Below are positions 51,802-61,348 of a DNA stretch of 64,000 nt, piece after piece. Made by a program: the position numbers and the translations under genes. The first letter of the stretch is position 1. Each line of letters starts with the position of its first letter. The notes beneath the pieces were generated by a model. That model had not been told where the DNA came from, searched no databases, and saw nothing but the letters and a program-made list of their open reading frames with translations. The DNA comes from Pseudanabaena mucicola str. Chao 1806 (GTDB lineage: Bacteria; Cyanobacteriota; Cyanobacteriia; Pseudanabaenales; Pseudanabaenaceae), in NCBI RefSeq assembly GCF_030323025.1, contig NZ_CP097329.1:4388001-4452000 (forward strand), written 5' to 3'.

Positions 51802-54294
51802 ATGTCTATGTCTCAATCTACATCAGCAAATACGCCAGACTTGCCAGTAATCAATCTAGATATCGGGTTAAGTGAAGCTGAAATCACCGAGAGAAAGCAG
51901 CGCGGTGATATTAATGTTGTCGTCATGCGATCAAGCCGAACTTATAAGGAAATCTTTCAAGAAAACGTTTTTACATTGTTTAACGTTACCTTTGGCGTAG
52001 TTTTGGTGTTGATGACTCTGCTTGGACAATTTACTGATGCCATTTTTTCGGGATTTTCGGTGTTTATGAATATTCTAGTGGGGGTTGCCCAAGAGATTCA
52101 GGCAAAGCTGACATTGGATAAACTCGCCTTACTATCAGTGCAAAAGGTGAAAGTGCGGCGCAATGGAGGATCTCAGGAAATTCCTGTCGGTGAAGTGGTA
52201 CGTGATGATTTGATTGAGTTAAATCCTGGCGATCGCGCTCCTGTTGATGGTGCAGTGCTAATTTCCCAAAATGTGGAAATGGATGAATCACTACTCACAG
52301 GAGAATCCGATCCCGTTGCTAAGCAAGTTGGCGATATTGTGCTGTCTGGTTCCTTTTGCTTAGCAGGGAGTTGTGTATTTCGAGCCGACAAGATTGGCAA
52401 TGAAAGCTATGCAGTTAAGCTATCCCAATCTTCACGGGTATATAAACGGGTATTTACGCCTCTACAAAAGAAGATTGACATTTTAGTGGAAATCTTCATT
52501 CTGGTGTTAATTGTTGCTGCTTTCTTGCATCTTGCATCCAGCCTCAATTCAGGGCGGACAATGGTGGATACCATTCGCTATGCATCGGTCATTATCAATA
52601 GCTTTGTTCCCGCAGGTTTAATTCTCTCGATTAGCGTTGCCTTTGCGATCGGGGCAGTGGAAATTAGTAAACGACGTACGTTAATCCAAAAAATTAATGC
52701 CGTTGATTCAATGAACAGTGTGCGGATTCTCTGTACTGACAAGACGGGAACCTTGACTCAAAATAAATTGGTAGTGAAGTCGATTGTGCCTTTAGGTGAT
52801 ACCGATGAAGATTCTCTTAGGGAATTAATTGCTCTCTATACTAGTTTTATGGGATCGCAGAATAGCAGTGCACGAGCCATGGCTGCTTTTACAGACAAAC
52901 CCCGATCACAATCGCAGTTTGTTAGCGAAGTTCCTTTTAGTTCTAGCCGTAAATGGGGGGGAATCACCATAGACATAGGTACTACAATTATGGTCGGTGC
53001 ACCTGAAATTTTATTCACCAGTCCTGAAACACAGGAACAAGCTAAGCAATTTGGTCGGCAAGGTTTGCGGGCGATCGCCGTTGTCACTAGCGAGGATAGT
53101 TTCGATGTTTCCGTTAAAAATCCTGATTTACCGAGCAATCGACGTGATCGCGGTATCGTTTTGCTGGAGGATAGTCTACGTCCTGATGTCGTAAATACGA
53201 TCTCCGAATTGCAAAACAAGAATATTCGCCTTAAGGTAATTTCAGGCGATAGTGTTGAAACAGTTGCCTCCATTGCCCGCCAAGCGGGGATTGCTGTTCC
53301 TGAAGATGCAGTCTTTACCCAAAAGACATTAGAAGAAATGGATAACAACACTTTTAGTCGTTCAGCAGCCTATGGCTCAGTATTTGGCAGGATTACACCT
53401 GACATGAAGCGTCGTTTAATCTCAGCAATGGTGAAGCGAGGCGGTTATGTAGGCATGGTGGGGGATGGCGTGAATGATGTGCCTGCATTTAAGGAAGCCC
53501 AGTTAGCGATCGCGATGAATGATGGAGCACAAATTAGTAAAGATGTTGCCGATATCGTTCTGCTCGATAATAACCTCTCCGCATTGCCCCAAGCCTTTAC
53601 CGCAGGTGACGATATTAAGCAAAAGATTCTCTCTTCTGCTTTACTTTATCTCACCAAAAATATTATGGTGATCCTCACGATTTCCTTTGCAGGATTTGTG
53701 CAACTTCCCTTCCCTGTAGAACCACGACATATGACAGTCCTAACAATGGCAGTAGTTGGCTTACCAACAATTTGGATTGCGTTTGGCTGGCTCAAGCCAA
53801 GACGCTTAGAGAACTTCTTGCGTGATGTGTTGGGTTACAGTTCTATTGCAGGGATCTTTGGAGCGATCGCGATGACGATTGGCTATGTCTTTTCCTACTA
53901 TATAAGCGGTTGGGCTTTGCTGAAGATGCCCCATGGCGTGACTATGATTGATTCCGACACCTTCCAAGATATCGCTAAAGGTCAAGCGCAATGCGTCAGT
54001 ACGATTATTGGCACTATCTTCTGTCTATTTGTATTTTGGACTTTAACTAATATTTCGATCTGGAAAGTCCAGACTTTATTTAAAAATGCCACAGCGACAA
54101 TTCTGGGTGCTACATCAGTTGGTTTGTCGATTGTATTAATGTTGATATTTCCTGAATTCTTTCAAATTTCAGTTCCTGATCAATTTGGTTGGACTTTGAT
54201 TATATTTTTACCAACTTCGAGTTATTACCTATTACGAATGTTTCAATCAAGCAAGCTGTTTCGGCATTTACCACACTATCTCAGTCAGCCCTAG
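51802..54294 (+). CDS. P-type cation-transporting ATPase, CtpE-like
   Basis: The 830 residues show two N-terminal helices (about 55-95), the actuator domain with MDESLLTGESDPV near residue 157, and helix M4 with NSFVPAGLILSISVAF in place of the classical PEGL. The phosphorylation site is ILCTDKTGTLTQNK, the hinge MVGDGVNDVPAFKEAQLAIAMNDG near 555, and about six C-terminal helices follow. The PAGL helix and lack of metal-binding Cys domains point to Ca2+ or Mg2+/K+ rather than heavy metals. It is 7 bp upstream of the next gene; the calcium exchanger gene cax lies just beyond on the other strand. Confidence 0.88.
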   Translation: MSMSQSTSANTPDLPVINLDIGLSEAEITERKQRGDINVVVMRSSRTYKEIFQENVFTLFNVTFGVVLVLMTLLGQFTDAIFSGFSVFMNILVGVAQEIQAKLTLDKLALLSVQKVKVRRNGGSQEIPVGEVVRDDLIELNPGDRAPVDGAVLISQNVEMDESLLTGESDPVAKQVGDIVLSGSFCLAGSCVFRADKIGNESYAVKLSQSSRVYKRVFTPLQKKIDILVEIFILVLIVAAFLHLASSLNSGRTMVDTIRYASVIINSFVPAGLILSISVAFAIGAVEISKRRTLIQKINAVDSMNSVRILCTDKTGTLTQNKLVVKSIVPLGDTDEDSLRELIALYTSFMGSQNSSARAMAAFTDKPRSQSQFVSEVPFSSSRKWGGITIDIGTTIMVGAPEILFTSPETQEQAKQFGRQGLRAIAVVTSEDSFDVSVKNPDLPSNRRDRGIVLLEDSLRPDVVNTISELQNKNIRLKVISGDSVETVASIARQAGIAVPEDAVFTQKTLEEMDNNTFSRSAAYGSVFGRITPDMKRRLISAMVKRGGYVGMVGDGVNDVPAFKEAQLAIAMNDGAQISKDVADIVLLDNNLSALPQAFTAGDDIKQKILSSALLYLTKNIMVILTISFAGFVQLPFPVEPRHMTVLTMAVVGLPTIWIAFGWLKPRRLENFLRDVLGYSSIAGIFGAIAMTIGYVFSYYISGWALLKMPHGVTMIDSDTFQDIAKGQAQCVSTIIGTIFCLFVFWTLTNISIWKVQTLFKNATATILGATSVGLSIVLMLIFPEFFQISVPDQFGWTLIIFLPTSSYYLLRMFQSSKLFRHLPHYLSQP

Positions 54295-54301
54295 TCACGC
54301 T

Positions 54302-54814
54302 ATGAAATCTAAATCCTCTAAACGTCCGATCTTTATTACGATCCTTGCAACTAGTATGATTGGCTCTAGCCTATTGCTAATTTGCGATCGCCTAGTAAAC
54401 TTCTATATCTATCGTTTACTAGCAGGCGATGCCCCTTTAGTAAGCAATAACTCTACTAACTTACAAGTTGTTTCGGCGATTGCCTTCATCGGTTTTAGTG
54501 TTGTCCCAATTCTTTTAGCGATCGGACTATGGCATTTAAAATCTTGGGCAAGGTTTCTCAGCATTTGCCTGTTTAGTTCCGTCATGTTTCCTGCCGTCGC
54601 CGTATCCTTAAATTTGGTTTCACCTCCCTCTGCGACTAAACTATTGGCAATTCCAACCGTATTTGATGATGCACTCAATGTTGATGTGTCTACACCTGTT
54701 TCACGGCTAATGCTTCTAAATCCATATATTGCACTTGGTAGTGCTGTCGCTCTTGTCATTTTGCTGACACCTGCGATCAGTAGATCTTTTCACTCGTATC
54801 ACGTTTCTAGATGA
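54302..54814 (+). CDS. Four-helix membrane protein, function unknown
   Basis: The 170 residues have helices near 10-28, 50-72, 78-98 and 143-162. There are no motifs. It starts 7 bp after the P-type ATPase stop and is surely co-transcribed with it, so it may modulate that pump. I do not recognise the family. Confidence 0.65.
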   Translation: MKSKSSKRPIFITILATSMIGSSLLLICDRLVNFYIYRLLAGDAPLVSNNSTNLQVVSAIAFIGFSVVPILLAIGLWHLKSWARFLSICLFSSVMFPAVAVSLNLVSPPSATKLLAIPTVFDDALNVDVSTPVSRLMLLNPYIALGSAVALVILLTPAISRSFHSYHVSR

Positions 54815-54842
54815 CAACTCAAAAACTTTACTCGGAAAGAAT

Positions 54843-54880
54843 GTAGTTTTCAAAGGAGTGTATGCCCCTTTGAAAACTAC
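54843..54880. terminator. Hairpin between converging genes
   Basis: GTAGTTTTCAAAGG and CCTTTGAAAACTAC form a 14-bp stem between the membrane-protein stop and the cax stop. Confidence 0.65.
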
Positions 54881-54890
54881 TACCATATGT

Positions 54891-55973
54891 TTAAACTGGA
54901 TGAAAATAAAAGGCAAAGCCAAGAATTGCATAGGTTGCTACGAGTAGAGAACCTTCTAACCAATTAGACCGTCCATCAGAGCTAATTGAATTGGCAATCA
55001 GAACTGCTACGGCAACCGCAACTAATTCAAAGGGATTGAAGTTTAAATCCATCGGCTTTCCGAGAAACCAGCCGACAATTACGAGCGCAGGTGCAACAAA
55101 GAGGGCAATCTGCATACTGGAACCAACAGCGACTGATACAGATAATTCCATTTTGTTCTTCATGGCTACAGTAATTGCTGTGGTATGCTCCGCCGCATTG
55201 CCAATAATCGGCAGGAGAATTACTCCAGTAAATAGTTCAGTTAATCCCAATTGAGAGGTTGCTTCTTCTAAAGTACCTACTAAAAGTTCAGATTCAAAGG
55301 CAACTAATAGAGTTACCCCAAACAATACCGCAATCCATAAGGGAAGATTGATATTTTGAGGATGACCCTCCTCTATTTCTGCATCCTCGGCTTCTGATTT
55401 ACCAACATCATAGAGATAAGCATGGGTTTTCATTGAGAATAGTAGCGTCAGGCAATACACAATAATTAGTACGATCGCCACAGCAAGTGATAATTTTTGC
55501 AAAATCCCTTCGCTAATTCCCGCGGATGTAAAGTTTGCAGCCGTTGGTAACAAAATCGCAATTACTGCCAGATTCATGACCGAAGCATTTAATCTCGCCA
55601 TCGTTGGCTGAAATTCTTGCTCCTTGTAGCGCAATCCACCTAAAAACATAGACAGTCCCATGACTAGCAAGAGGTTGCCAATAATTGAACCTGTGATGCT
55701 TGCTTTCACCACACTAGTAAATCCTGCATTTAAAGCTACGATCGCTATGATTAGCTCCGTTGCATTACCAAAGGTCGCATTCATCAGTCCACCCCATGAA
55801 GGACCAAGTACTACCGCAATCTCCTCAGTGGCTGTGCTTAGCCAACCTGCTAGGGGTAAAATAGCGATCGCTGAGGTGACAAATATAAGCGTAGAATCCC
55901 ATCCGAGAAAATGACCGATGATTGAGATCGGGACAAATACAAGTAAACCAAAGGAGAAGATGTTCTTAACCAT
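54891..55973 (-). CDS. cax: Calcium/proton exchanger (CaCA superfamily, Cax)
   Basis: The 360 residues have about eleven membrane helices in two inverted halves. Each half has the CaCA motif: GGLMNATFGNATELIIAIVAL (about 60-80) and LPIIGNAAEHTTAITVAMKNK (about 252-272), with the transport glutamates. An acidic loop (SEAEDAEIEEG) separates the halves. It exports Ca2+ in exchange for protons and supports alkaline and salt tolerance. Confidence 0.94.
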   Translation of the reverse strand: MVKNIFSFGLLVFVPISIIGHFLGWDSTLIFVTSAIAILPLAGWLSTATEEIAVVLGPSWGGLMNATFGNATELIIAIVALNAGFTSVVKASITGSIIGNLLLVMGLSMFLGGLRYKEQEFQPTMARLNASVMNLAVIAILLPTAANFTSAGISEGILQKLSLAVAIVLIIVYCLTLLFSMKTHAYLYDVGKSEAEDAEIEEGHPQNINLPLWIAVLFGVTLLVAFESELLVGTLEEATSQLGLTELFTGVILLPIIGNAAEHTTAITVAMKNKMELSVSVAVGSSMQIALFVAPALVIVGWFLGKPMDLNFNPFELVAVAVAVLIANSISSDGRSNWLEGSLLVATYAILGFAFYFHPV

Positions 55974-56048
55974 AACCAGAGATTGTAATGTCAGAGGGCA
56001 ACCAACGTAATGATATAGCGCTTTGTAAATAAGCGAGGGACATAAACT

Positions 56049-56075
56049 CGTTGTCTTGTCAAAGACAAGACAACG
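56049..56075. repeat. Perfect 12-bp hairpin upstream of cobO
   Basis: CGTTGTCTTGTC-AAA-GACAAGACAACG between divergent cax and cobO. It is not in a terminator position; it may be a small mobile palindrome or a regulatory dyad. Confidence 0.4.
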
Positions 56076-56142
56076 ACTTGCCTATAGTATAGGTACGCGC
56101 AGTAAAATAGTGATGGCTTATCACGATTTACAAGAAATCTTT

Positions 56143-56751
56143 ATGACTGAACTTACCGCCGAACAACATCGTGTGAAGATGCAGCGCCGCCAAGAGGTAC
56201 AACATCAAAGGATTGCTGAGCGTAAACTCGAAAAAGGACTGATTATTGTCAATACGGGTGATGGTAAGGGAAAAACTACGGCAGCTTTAGGAATGGTATT
56301 GCGATCGCTTGGTCATGGGTACAAAGTGGCGATCATCCAGTTTATCAAGGGAGCATGGGAGCCTGCCGAAAAGAAGGTTTTTGAAATGTGGCAAGATCAA
56401 CTAGTTTTTAAGGCTCTGGGCGAGGGCTTTACATGGGAAACTCAAGACCGCGATCGCGATGTTGCTAAAACTAAGGAAGCTTGGGAAGTGGGGCTTGGGT
56501 ATATTCAGAATCCTGATTACAAATTGGTGTTACTTGATGAAGTCAATATTGCGCTCAAATTAGGCTATCTCGATGTGGAAACCGTATTAGCTGGCTTAAA
56601 AGAGAAACCAGCAGATTCCCATGTCATCCTGACTGGTCGTGGTGCGCCTGCGGAACTGATCGAATTTGCAGATTTGGTCACAAGAATGGAATTGGTTAAA
56701 CATCCCTTTAGAGAGCAAGGTGTCAAGGCTCAAGCAGGGATAGAGTTTTAG
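56143..56751 (+). CDS. cobO: Cob(I)yrinic acid a,c-diamide adenosyltransferase
   Basis: CobO/BtuR attaches the adenosyl group to the corrin cobalt. The 202 residues from the ATG at 56143 (MTELTAEQHRVKMQRRQ) start with the positively charged family N terminus. The modified P-loop VNTGDGKGKTTAALGMVLRSLGHG follows, then IQFIKGAWEPAEKK, LVLLDEVNIALKLGYLD (Walker B) and VILTGRGAPAELIEFADLVTRM. An in-frame ATG 10 codons upstream exists but adds non-family residues. Confidence 0.93.
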   Translation: MTELTAEQHRVKMQRRQEVQHQRIAERKLEKGLIIVNTGDGKGKTTAALGMVLRSLGHGYKVAIIQFIKGAWEPAEKKVFEMWQDQLVFKALGEGFTWETQDRDRDVAKTKEAWEVGLGYIQNPDYKLVLLDEVNIALKLGYLDVETVLAGLKEKPADSHVILTGRGAPAELIEFADLVTRMELVKHPFREQGVKAQAGIEF

Positions 56752-56778
56752 AAATAATGCTTTGCATTATTTCTAAAA
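56746..56778 (+). terminator. Hairpin after cobO
   Basis: TTTTAGAAATAATGC-TTT-GCATTATTTCTAAAA overlaps the cobO stop codon. Confidence 0.6.
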
Positions 56779-56808
56779 AAATTTCATTTCGCTAAAGTAG
56801 TGAGAAAT

Positions 56809-57915
56809 ATGTCAAAAATTGGTGTTGGTATTATTGGTACGGGGTTTGGACAGATTATCCATATTCCTGCACTACAAATTCATCCAGATACAGAAGTTGT
56901 TGCTGTTTATCATCGCGATCGCATCAAAGCACAGCAAATTGCTGATAAGTTTGGAATTCCCCATGCTTGCGATCGCCTCGAATATTTACTGGCACTTCAG
57001 TCTGTCCAAGCCGTTGCCATCTCTACACCGCCAAGCTTGCACTATGAGCAGGCTAAAATGGCGATCAATGCAGGCAAGCATATTTTATTGGAAAAGCCTG
57101 TAACGATGAACTTTCAGGAGGCGATCAACTTATATCGTCTAGCTCAAGAGAAACAAGTCGTCACCGCAACAGATTTTGAGTTTCGTTGTGTACCGCAGTG
57201 GAAATACTTTAAACATTTGCTAGATCAAAATCATGTGGGCAAAAAGCGAATGATTAGTATTGATTGGCTAGTACAGGGGCGTGCCGATCCTAAGCGGGTG
57301 TGGAATTGGTATAGCCAAAAGGCTTATGGTGGTGGCGCATTAGGTGCGATCGGTTCCCATGCCTTTGACTATGTACGCTGGCTATTTGGGGATATTAAGA
57401 GCATCTGTGGTCAACTTAGTACGAGTATTACCGAACGTCCCGATGCTGAGGGTAATCTTCGTCCTGTGGATGCTGATGATACCTGTAATATTCTCTTGGA
57501 ACTTGCCGATGGCACACCTTGCAATATTTCTCTGAGTACTGCTACCTATCGTGGTCGTGGACATTGGCTCACAGTTTATGGTGAAAATGGAACTTTGGTA
57601 TTAGGAAGTTCTAATCAAGCCGATTATGTGCATGGATTTAGTTTGAGGCAGGGTAAGCTCGATCGCTCCGAGATGGAAATTGTGCCGATCCCACCTGAAT
57701 ACGATTTGCCCAAAACCTATACCGATGGTCGGCTTGCGCCAGTGCTGGCAATATGCGATCGCTGGGTCAAGTCCATTCAATTAGGAAAGACGATGACCCC
57801 AAGCCTTTACGAAGGCGCGTGGTCACAATTATTAATGGATTTAACCCAAGAATCCCATCAAACGAAAAAATGGGTAGAAGTACCTTCTTCAATATTAGCG
57901 ATATCACAACCCTAA
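56809..57915 (+). CDS. Gfo/Idh/MocA-family oxidoreductase
   Basis: The 368 residues begin with an NAD(P)-binding Rossmann fold (IGVGIIGTGFGQIIHIPALQIH), then AISTPPSLHYEQAKMAINAGKHILLEKPVTMN (EKP motif near residue 97). The C-terminal alpha/beta domain includes YGGGALGAIGSHAFDYVRWLFGD. The substrate, probably a sugar or cyclitol, is unknown. The ATG at 56809 is preferred over a GTG 9 bases earlier. The final codons and stop (TCA CAA CCC TAA) lie inside the left end of a family D element. Confidence 0.87.
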   Translation: MSKIGVGIIGTGFGQIIHIPALQIHPDTEVVAVYHRDRIKAQQIADKFGIPHACDRLEYLLALQSVQAVAISTPPSLHYEQAKMAINAGKHILLEKPVTMNFQEAINLYRLAQEKQVVTATDFEFRCVPQWKYFKHLLDQNHVGKKRMISIDWLVQGRADPKRVWNWYSQKAYGGGALGAIGSHAFDYVRWLFGDIKSICGQLSTSITERPDAEGNLRPVDADDTCNILLELADGTPCNISLSTATYRGRGHWLTVYGENGTLVLGSSNQADYVHGFSLRQGKLDRSEMEIVPIPPEYDLPKTYTDGRLAPVLAICDRWVKSIQLGKTMTPSLYEGAWSQLLMDLTQESHQTKKWVEVPSSILAISQP

Positions 57916-57994
57916 ATGTTTTGCAGAAGAGCACATCAAGAGATTGTACCTCAAGTAAATCCAAGCATCTGTAAATGATTTAGGTTTGCTATAT
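57902..57994. repeat. Repeat family D element at the oxidoreductase 3' end
   Basis: TATCACAACCCTAAATGTTT opens (compare TATAGCAATCCTAAAT) and GTAAATGATTTAGGTTTGCT closes. It supplies the stop codon of the preceding gene. Confidence 0.55.
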
Positions 57995-58906
57995 ATTGCA
58001 GATTCTAAATGAATTCTAACTCATTTGAAAACTAGAAACAAAGATAATACTCCCTTCTCAGTCAAAAAAATATTAAAACTAAGAGTTATAGCTGTTTCAA
58101 ATAGGAACTAGGGCTTCGGCTTCGCTTAGACAATGTATATTGTTGACTGAACAAAGCCAAAGCCTCTTGTAAATATTTAAAATTTCTATATTGTTGTGGA
58201 GCTTTGCTATGCAATGACTAATCTTTTAAAAAAAGTGGAGAAATAAAACATAGGGTAGTCATGCAATGTAATTGTATTGCATGACTACCAAACATAGATT
58301 ATTTGCTATGAATAACAAAGATTTTTTTCTTCGTTAGCAAAATATTTAATGAATCAAATTAATAGTTTTGCTCAGATTATTGTAAAGTTAATAATAACCA
58401 AACAACTAGAAACTTAAAGATAGATAGCTAAGAGACTTTTAATTTTATCACGAAAATTTAACAAGTTTTTGTTGTTAAAAAATGGTGACTTGGCTAGGTA
58501 GGAATATTAAATTATAAATCAAAACAGATATAAATCTTGTAATTGCGTAAACTTAAGGTTGTCAATCTTAAATCATCTACTTAAGTAAATTAAGAGTGAT
58601 AAAGCAATATTTATATATTTGGTTTTAGTATTTTAGAAGATTGATATTTCTCTTGATTCATCTATTTAAAGTACTGGTCAGTTAATGAGGGTTAGTTTTT
58701 GAAACGCCCATTTCAAAATAATGAAAAAGGCATCAATATGCTGATCACGTTTTAAATGACCAGTGCCAGAAATCTAGATTTAAGAATGGATGGCACGTCG
58801 CTTCAACCTTTCTTATCCTAAATTCCTACTATCTTGATGACTATTAAATAACTTAGTTCATTTAATTTTATTTGTTTAGTAAAATATTTTATAATAATGA
58901 GTATAT
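57995..58906. other. Long AT-rich region upstream of sbtA
   Basis: No supported gene in about 900 bp. It contains a family G hairpin (58254-58289), an AAATGAATTCTAACTCATTT family C-like relic near 58010, and a widely spaced inverted repeat ACTGGTCA / TGACCAGT (about 58673 and 58759). The sbtA promoter must be here; under low carbon this gene is usually controlled by a LysR regulator, but I cannot point to a site with confidence. Confidence 0.5.
58254..58289. repeat. Repeat family G hairpin
   Basis: GGTAGTCATGCAAT-GTAATTGT-ATTGCATGACTACC, a perfect 14-bp stem. The first 22 bases equal those at 20703. Confidence 0.6.
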
Positions 58907-58913
58907 AAGGAGG
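58907..58913 (+). promoter_or_regulatory. Ribosome binding site that fixes the sbtA start
   Basis: AAGGAGG lies 5 bases before the GTG at 58919. The first in-frame ATG (58943) is 29 bases from it. This supports the GTG start. Confidence 0.8.
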
Positions 58914-58918
58914 TATTG

Positions 58919-60010
58919 GTGAACTTTTGGTCTTTATTTGTAATGGACTTCATTAAGCAATTACAGTCCCCAACCCTAGCCTTTTTGATTGGTGGAATGG
59001 TCATAGCTGCTCTTGGTAGCGAGTTGGTTATTCCTGAGTCAATTTGTTCGATCATTGTATTCATGTTGCTCATCAAAATCGGTCTGACAGGTGGGATTGC
59101 AATCCGCAATTCTAATCTGACCGAAATGGTGTTACCCATGATCTTTGCTGTGATCGTAGGGATTACGGTTGTCTTTATCGCTCGCTATACCTTAGCCAAA
59201 TTGCCAAAGGTCAAGGTCTTGGATGCACTGGCGACTGGTGGGTTGTTTGGTGCTGTGAGTGGCTCTACCATGGCTGCTGGGCTAACAGTTTTGGAAGAAC
59301 AAAAAATTTCATACGAAGCATGGGCTGGCGCACTTTATCCATTTATGGATATCCCAGCACTCGTAACAGCAATTGTTGTAGCCAACATTTATCTCAGCAA
59401 AAAGAAAGCTAAGTCTGCTGTCCTAGAATCTAGTGTTGTTGAGGCTGGGGACGATTATCCTAGCTCGCAGCAAGAGTATCGCGATCAGCAAAAGGGTTCT
59501 GGCAGTAGCCGAGTCAAGATATGGCCAATTGTGAAGGAAAGTCTTCAAGGTCCCGCACTGTCGGCAATGTTGTTGGGTCTTGCTCTTGGCATTTTTACTC
59601 AACCTGAAAGTGTTTACAAAGGCTTCTATGATCCTGCCTTTCGCGGCTTACTCTCTATCTTGATGCTGGTCATGGGAATGGAAGCTTGGTCACGGCTTGG
59701 TGAACTACGCAAGGTAGCCCAGTGGTATGTTGTGTATAGCGTGGTGGCACCGTTTATTCATGGTCTTCTTGCCTTTGGTCTTGGTATGATTGCCCACAAA
59801 GTAGCAGGATTCAGTATGGGTGGTGTCGTCGTGCTGGCTGTGATCGCTTCATCTAGTTCAGATATTTCAGGACCACCCACATTGCGTGCTGGTATTCCTT
59901 CTGCTAATCCCTCCGCTTATATCGGTGCTTCTACAGCCATCGGTACTCCTATAGCGATCGGCTTGTGTATCCCATTCTTTGTCGGCCTCGCTCAGGCAAT
60001 TAGTGGATAA
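58919..60010 (+). CDS. sbtA: Sodium-dependent bicarbonate transporter SbtA
   Basis: This high-affinity HCO3-/Na+ symporter belongs to the carbon-concentrating mechanism. The 363 residues have ten helices in two inverted halves: QLQSPTLAFLIGGMVIAALGSELVIPESICSIIVFMLLIKIGLTGG at the N side, and the two Ser/Gly-rich binding loops FGAVSGSTMAAGLTVLEE and IASSSSDISGPPTLRAGIPSANPSAYIGASTAIGTP. The cytoplasmic linker between the halves (about 163-200) is Ser/Glu-rich. GTG start with ideal ribosome site; an N terminus VNFWSLFVMDFIKQLQSP parallels known SbtA. The PII-like sbtB follows. Confidence 0.96.
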   Translation: MNFWSLFVMDFIKQLQSPTLAFLIGGMVIAALGSELVIPESICSIIVFMLLIKIGLTGGIAIRNSNLTEMVLPMIFAVIVGITVVFIARYTLAKLPKVKVLDALATGGLFGAVSGSTMAAGLTVLEEQKISYEAWAGALYPFMDIPALVTAIVVANIYLSKKKAKSAVLESSVVEAGDDYPSSQQEYRDQQKGSGSSRVKIWPIVKESLQGPALSAMLLGLALGIFTQPESVYKGFYDPAFRGLLSILMLVMGMEAWSRLGELRKVAQWYVVYSVVAPFIHGLLAFGLGMIAHKVAGFSMGGVVVLAVIASSSSDISGPPTLRAGIPSANPSAYIGASTAIGTPIAIGLCIPFFVGLAQAISG

Positions 60011-60036
60011 ATTTCCCACATTCATGAGAGGCTTAA

Positions 60037-60438
<402 letters not shown>

Positions 60439-60543
60439 ACAGTACTTAGGTTATTTAAAAAACTATGCATTAATTTATTTGAAATTACTTATGTAGCAAT
60501 CCTAAATAATCTGTAAAAGCCCCATCCTTTGGAGCTTACTTCT

Positions 60544-60645
60544 AAGTAGCTAGACATAAGTAAACTAAAAACCGAGAAGTTTGTTCCGCCCTCTTAGCGG
60601 GCGGAACAAACTCTGGTTTTAGGTTTTAATTAAGTTGAGCTACTT
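60544..60645. repeat. Repeat family B element (102 bp)
   Basis: AAGTAGCTAGACATAAGTAA to TTAAGTTGAGCTACTT. The core differs slightly (CCGCCCTCTTAGCGGGCGG), which weakens the inner stem. It adjoins the first hsdS-tail relic at the left border of the right-end array. Confidence 0.85.
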
Positions 60646-60648
60646 ACG

Positions 60649-60675
60649 CTTCGCTACCATCATCAACAGGTGATT
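60649..60675 (-). pseudogene. hsdS 3'-tail repeat T8 (fragment)
   Basis: The minus strand reads HLLMMVAKR, a truncated variant of the tail RLLMMVAIGQ seen in T4. The family B element ends four bases away and probably cut it. Confidence 0.45.
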
Positions 60676-60688
60676 TATTTCCCATTGT

Positions 60689-60907
60689 TTCCCATTGTAG
60701 GGGTTTAGCATTTGCGCCAATATTTTGATACTCCTCACGACAATTTTAAAACGCAAATACTGAACCCTTTTGGCTATTCATAGATTAATTGTCCCTGCGT
60801 TGTGAGGTTGTGGGCAAAGCATTTCTGTTTTATATGGATCGCAAAATTAATAAATTGTGGCAGGAATGCTTTGCCACTAAATGAATATTGTGCAAATCGC
60901 CATGATT
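60689..60907. repeat. Double-hairpin repeat F, copy 3 (219 bp)
   Basis: The first hairpin is GGGTTTAGCATTTGCG with a partner of CGCAAATACTGAACCC type; the second is GGGCAAAGCATTTCTGT with ACAGGAATGCTTTGCC-like arms. This is a diverged version of the 226-bp copies at 62798 and 63636. Like them it lies between two hsdS-tail repeats. Confidence 0.8.
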
Positions 60908-60961
60908 TTATTTAAAGCTAACCTGTCCGATCACTATCATCAGTAGTAACTGATCGCCGAT
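60908..60961 (-). pseudogene. hsdS 3'-tail repeat T7
   Basis: The minus strand encodes IGDQLLLMIVIGQVSFK then stop; in-frame residues before it read NQQLTQ. The pattern QLTQIRDRLLPMLMNGQV is the usual end of type I restriction specificity subunits. Confidence 0.65.
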
Positions 60962-60989
60962 TTGGGTTAGTTGTTGATTTTCTATGAAC

Positions 60990-61347
60990 TTAAACATCTA
61001 GGTATTCATTGATGATTTCTAAAATTACTTGCTCAATATCTAGAATTTTAGATGAAATAATTTTATCTCTTATGTGTTTATGCTCTACATACCCTAAGTC
61101 TGGTTTATGTTAGGCGTTATCATAGCGAAATATTAAATTATTCTCTCGATCTTGATAATGGAATGAGTAAGATAATTTTTCAATGGATTCTTGTAGATCG
61201 ACATATTCTCTAAAAAAATAGTCTGGAACCTTGCAAAAAATCTAAATTCCCTTAAATAAATCCGATATGGTTTGACCTAGCATCTACTGAGAAATTAAAC
61301 GACAAAATATAGCCATGATCAACATATTTCTGAATAATAGAGACAAT
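60990..61347 (-). pseudogene. TumE-like toxin, decayed
   Basis: Reading across three lesions, the protein is ILSFNFSVDARSNHIGFI, stop, GNLDFLQGSRLFF, a one-base T insertion in a run of seven T, REYVDLQESIEKLSYSFHYQ, DRENNLIFRYDNA, stop, HKPDLGYVEHKHIRDKI, and a normal end ILEIINEYLDV. The blocks GSRLFFREYVD, FRYDNAPH-like and HKH are characteristic of TumE-family (DUF6516) toxins. It directly follows the antitoxin-like gene, as in intact modules. Non-functional. Confidence 0.75.
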
Positions 61348-61348
61348 G

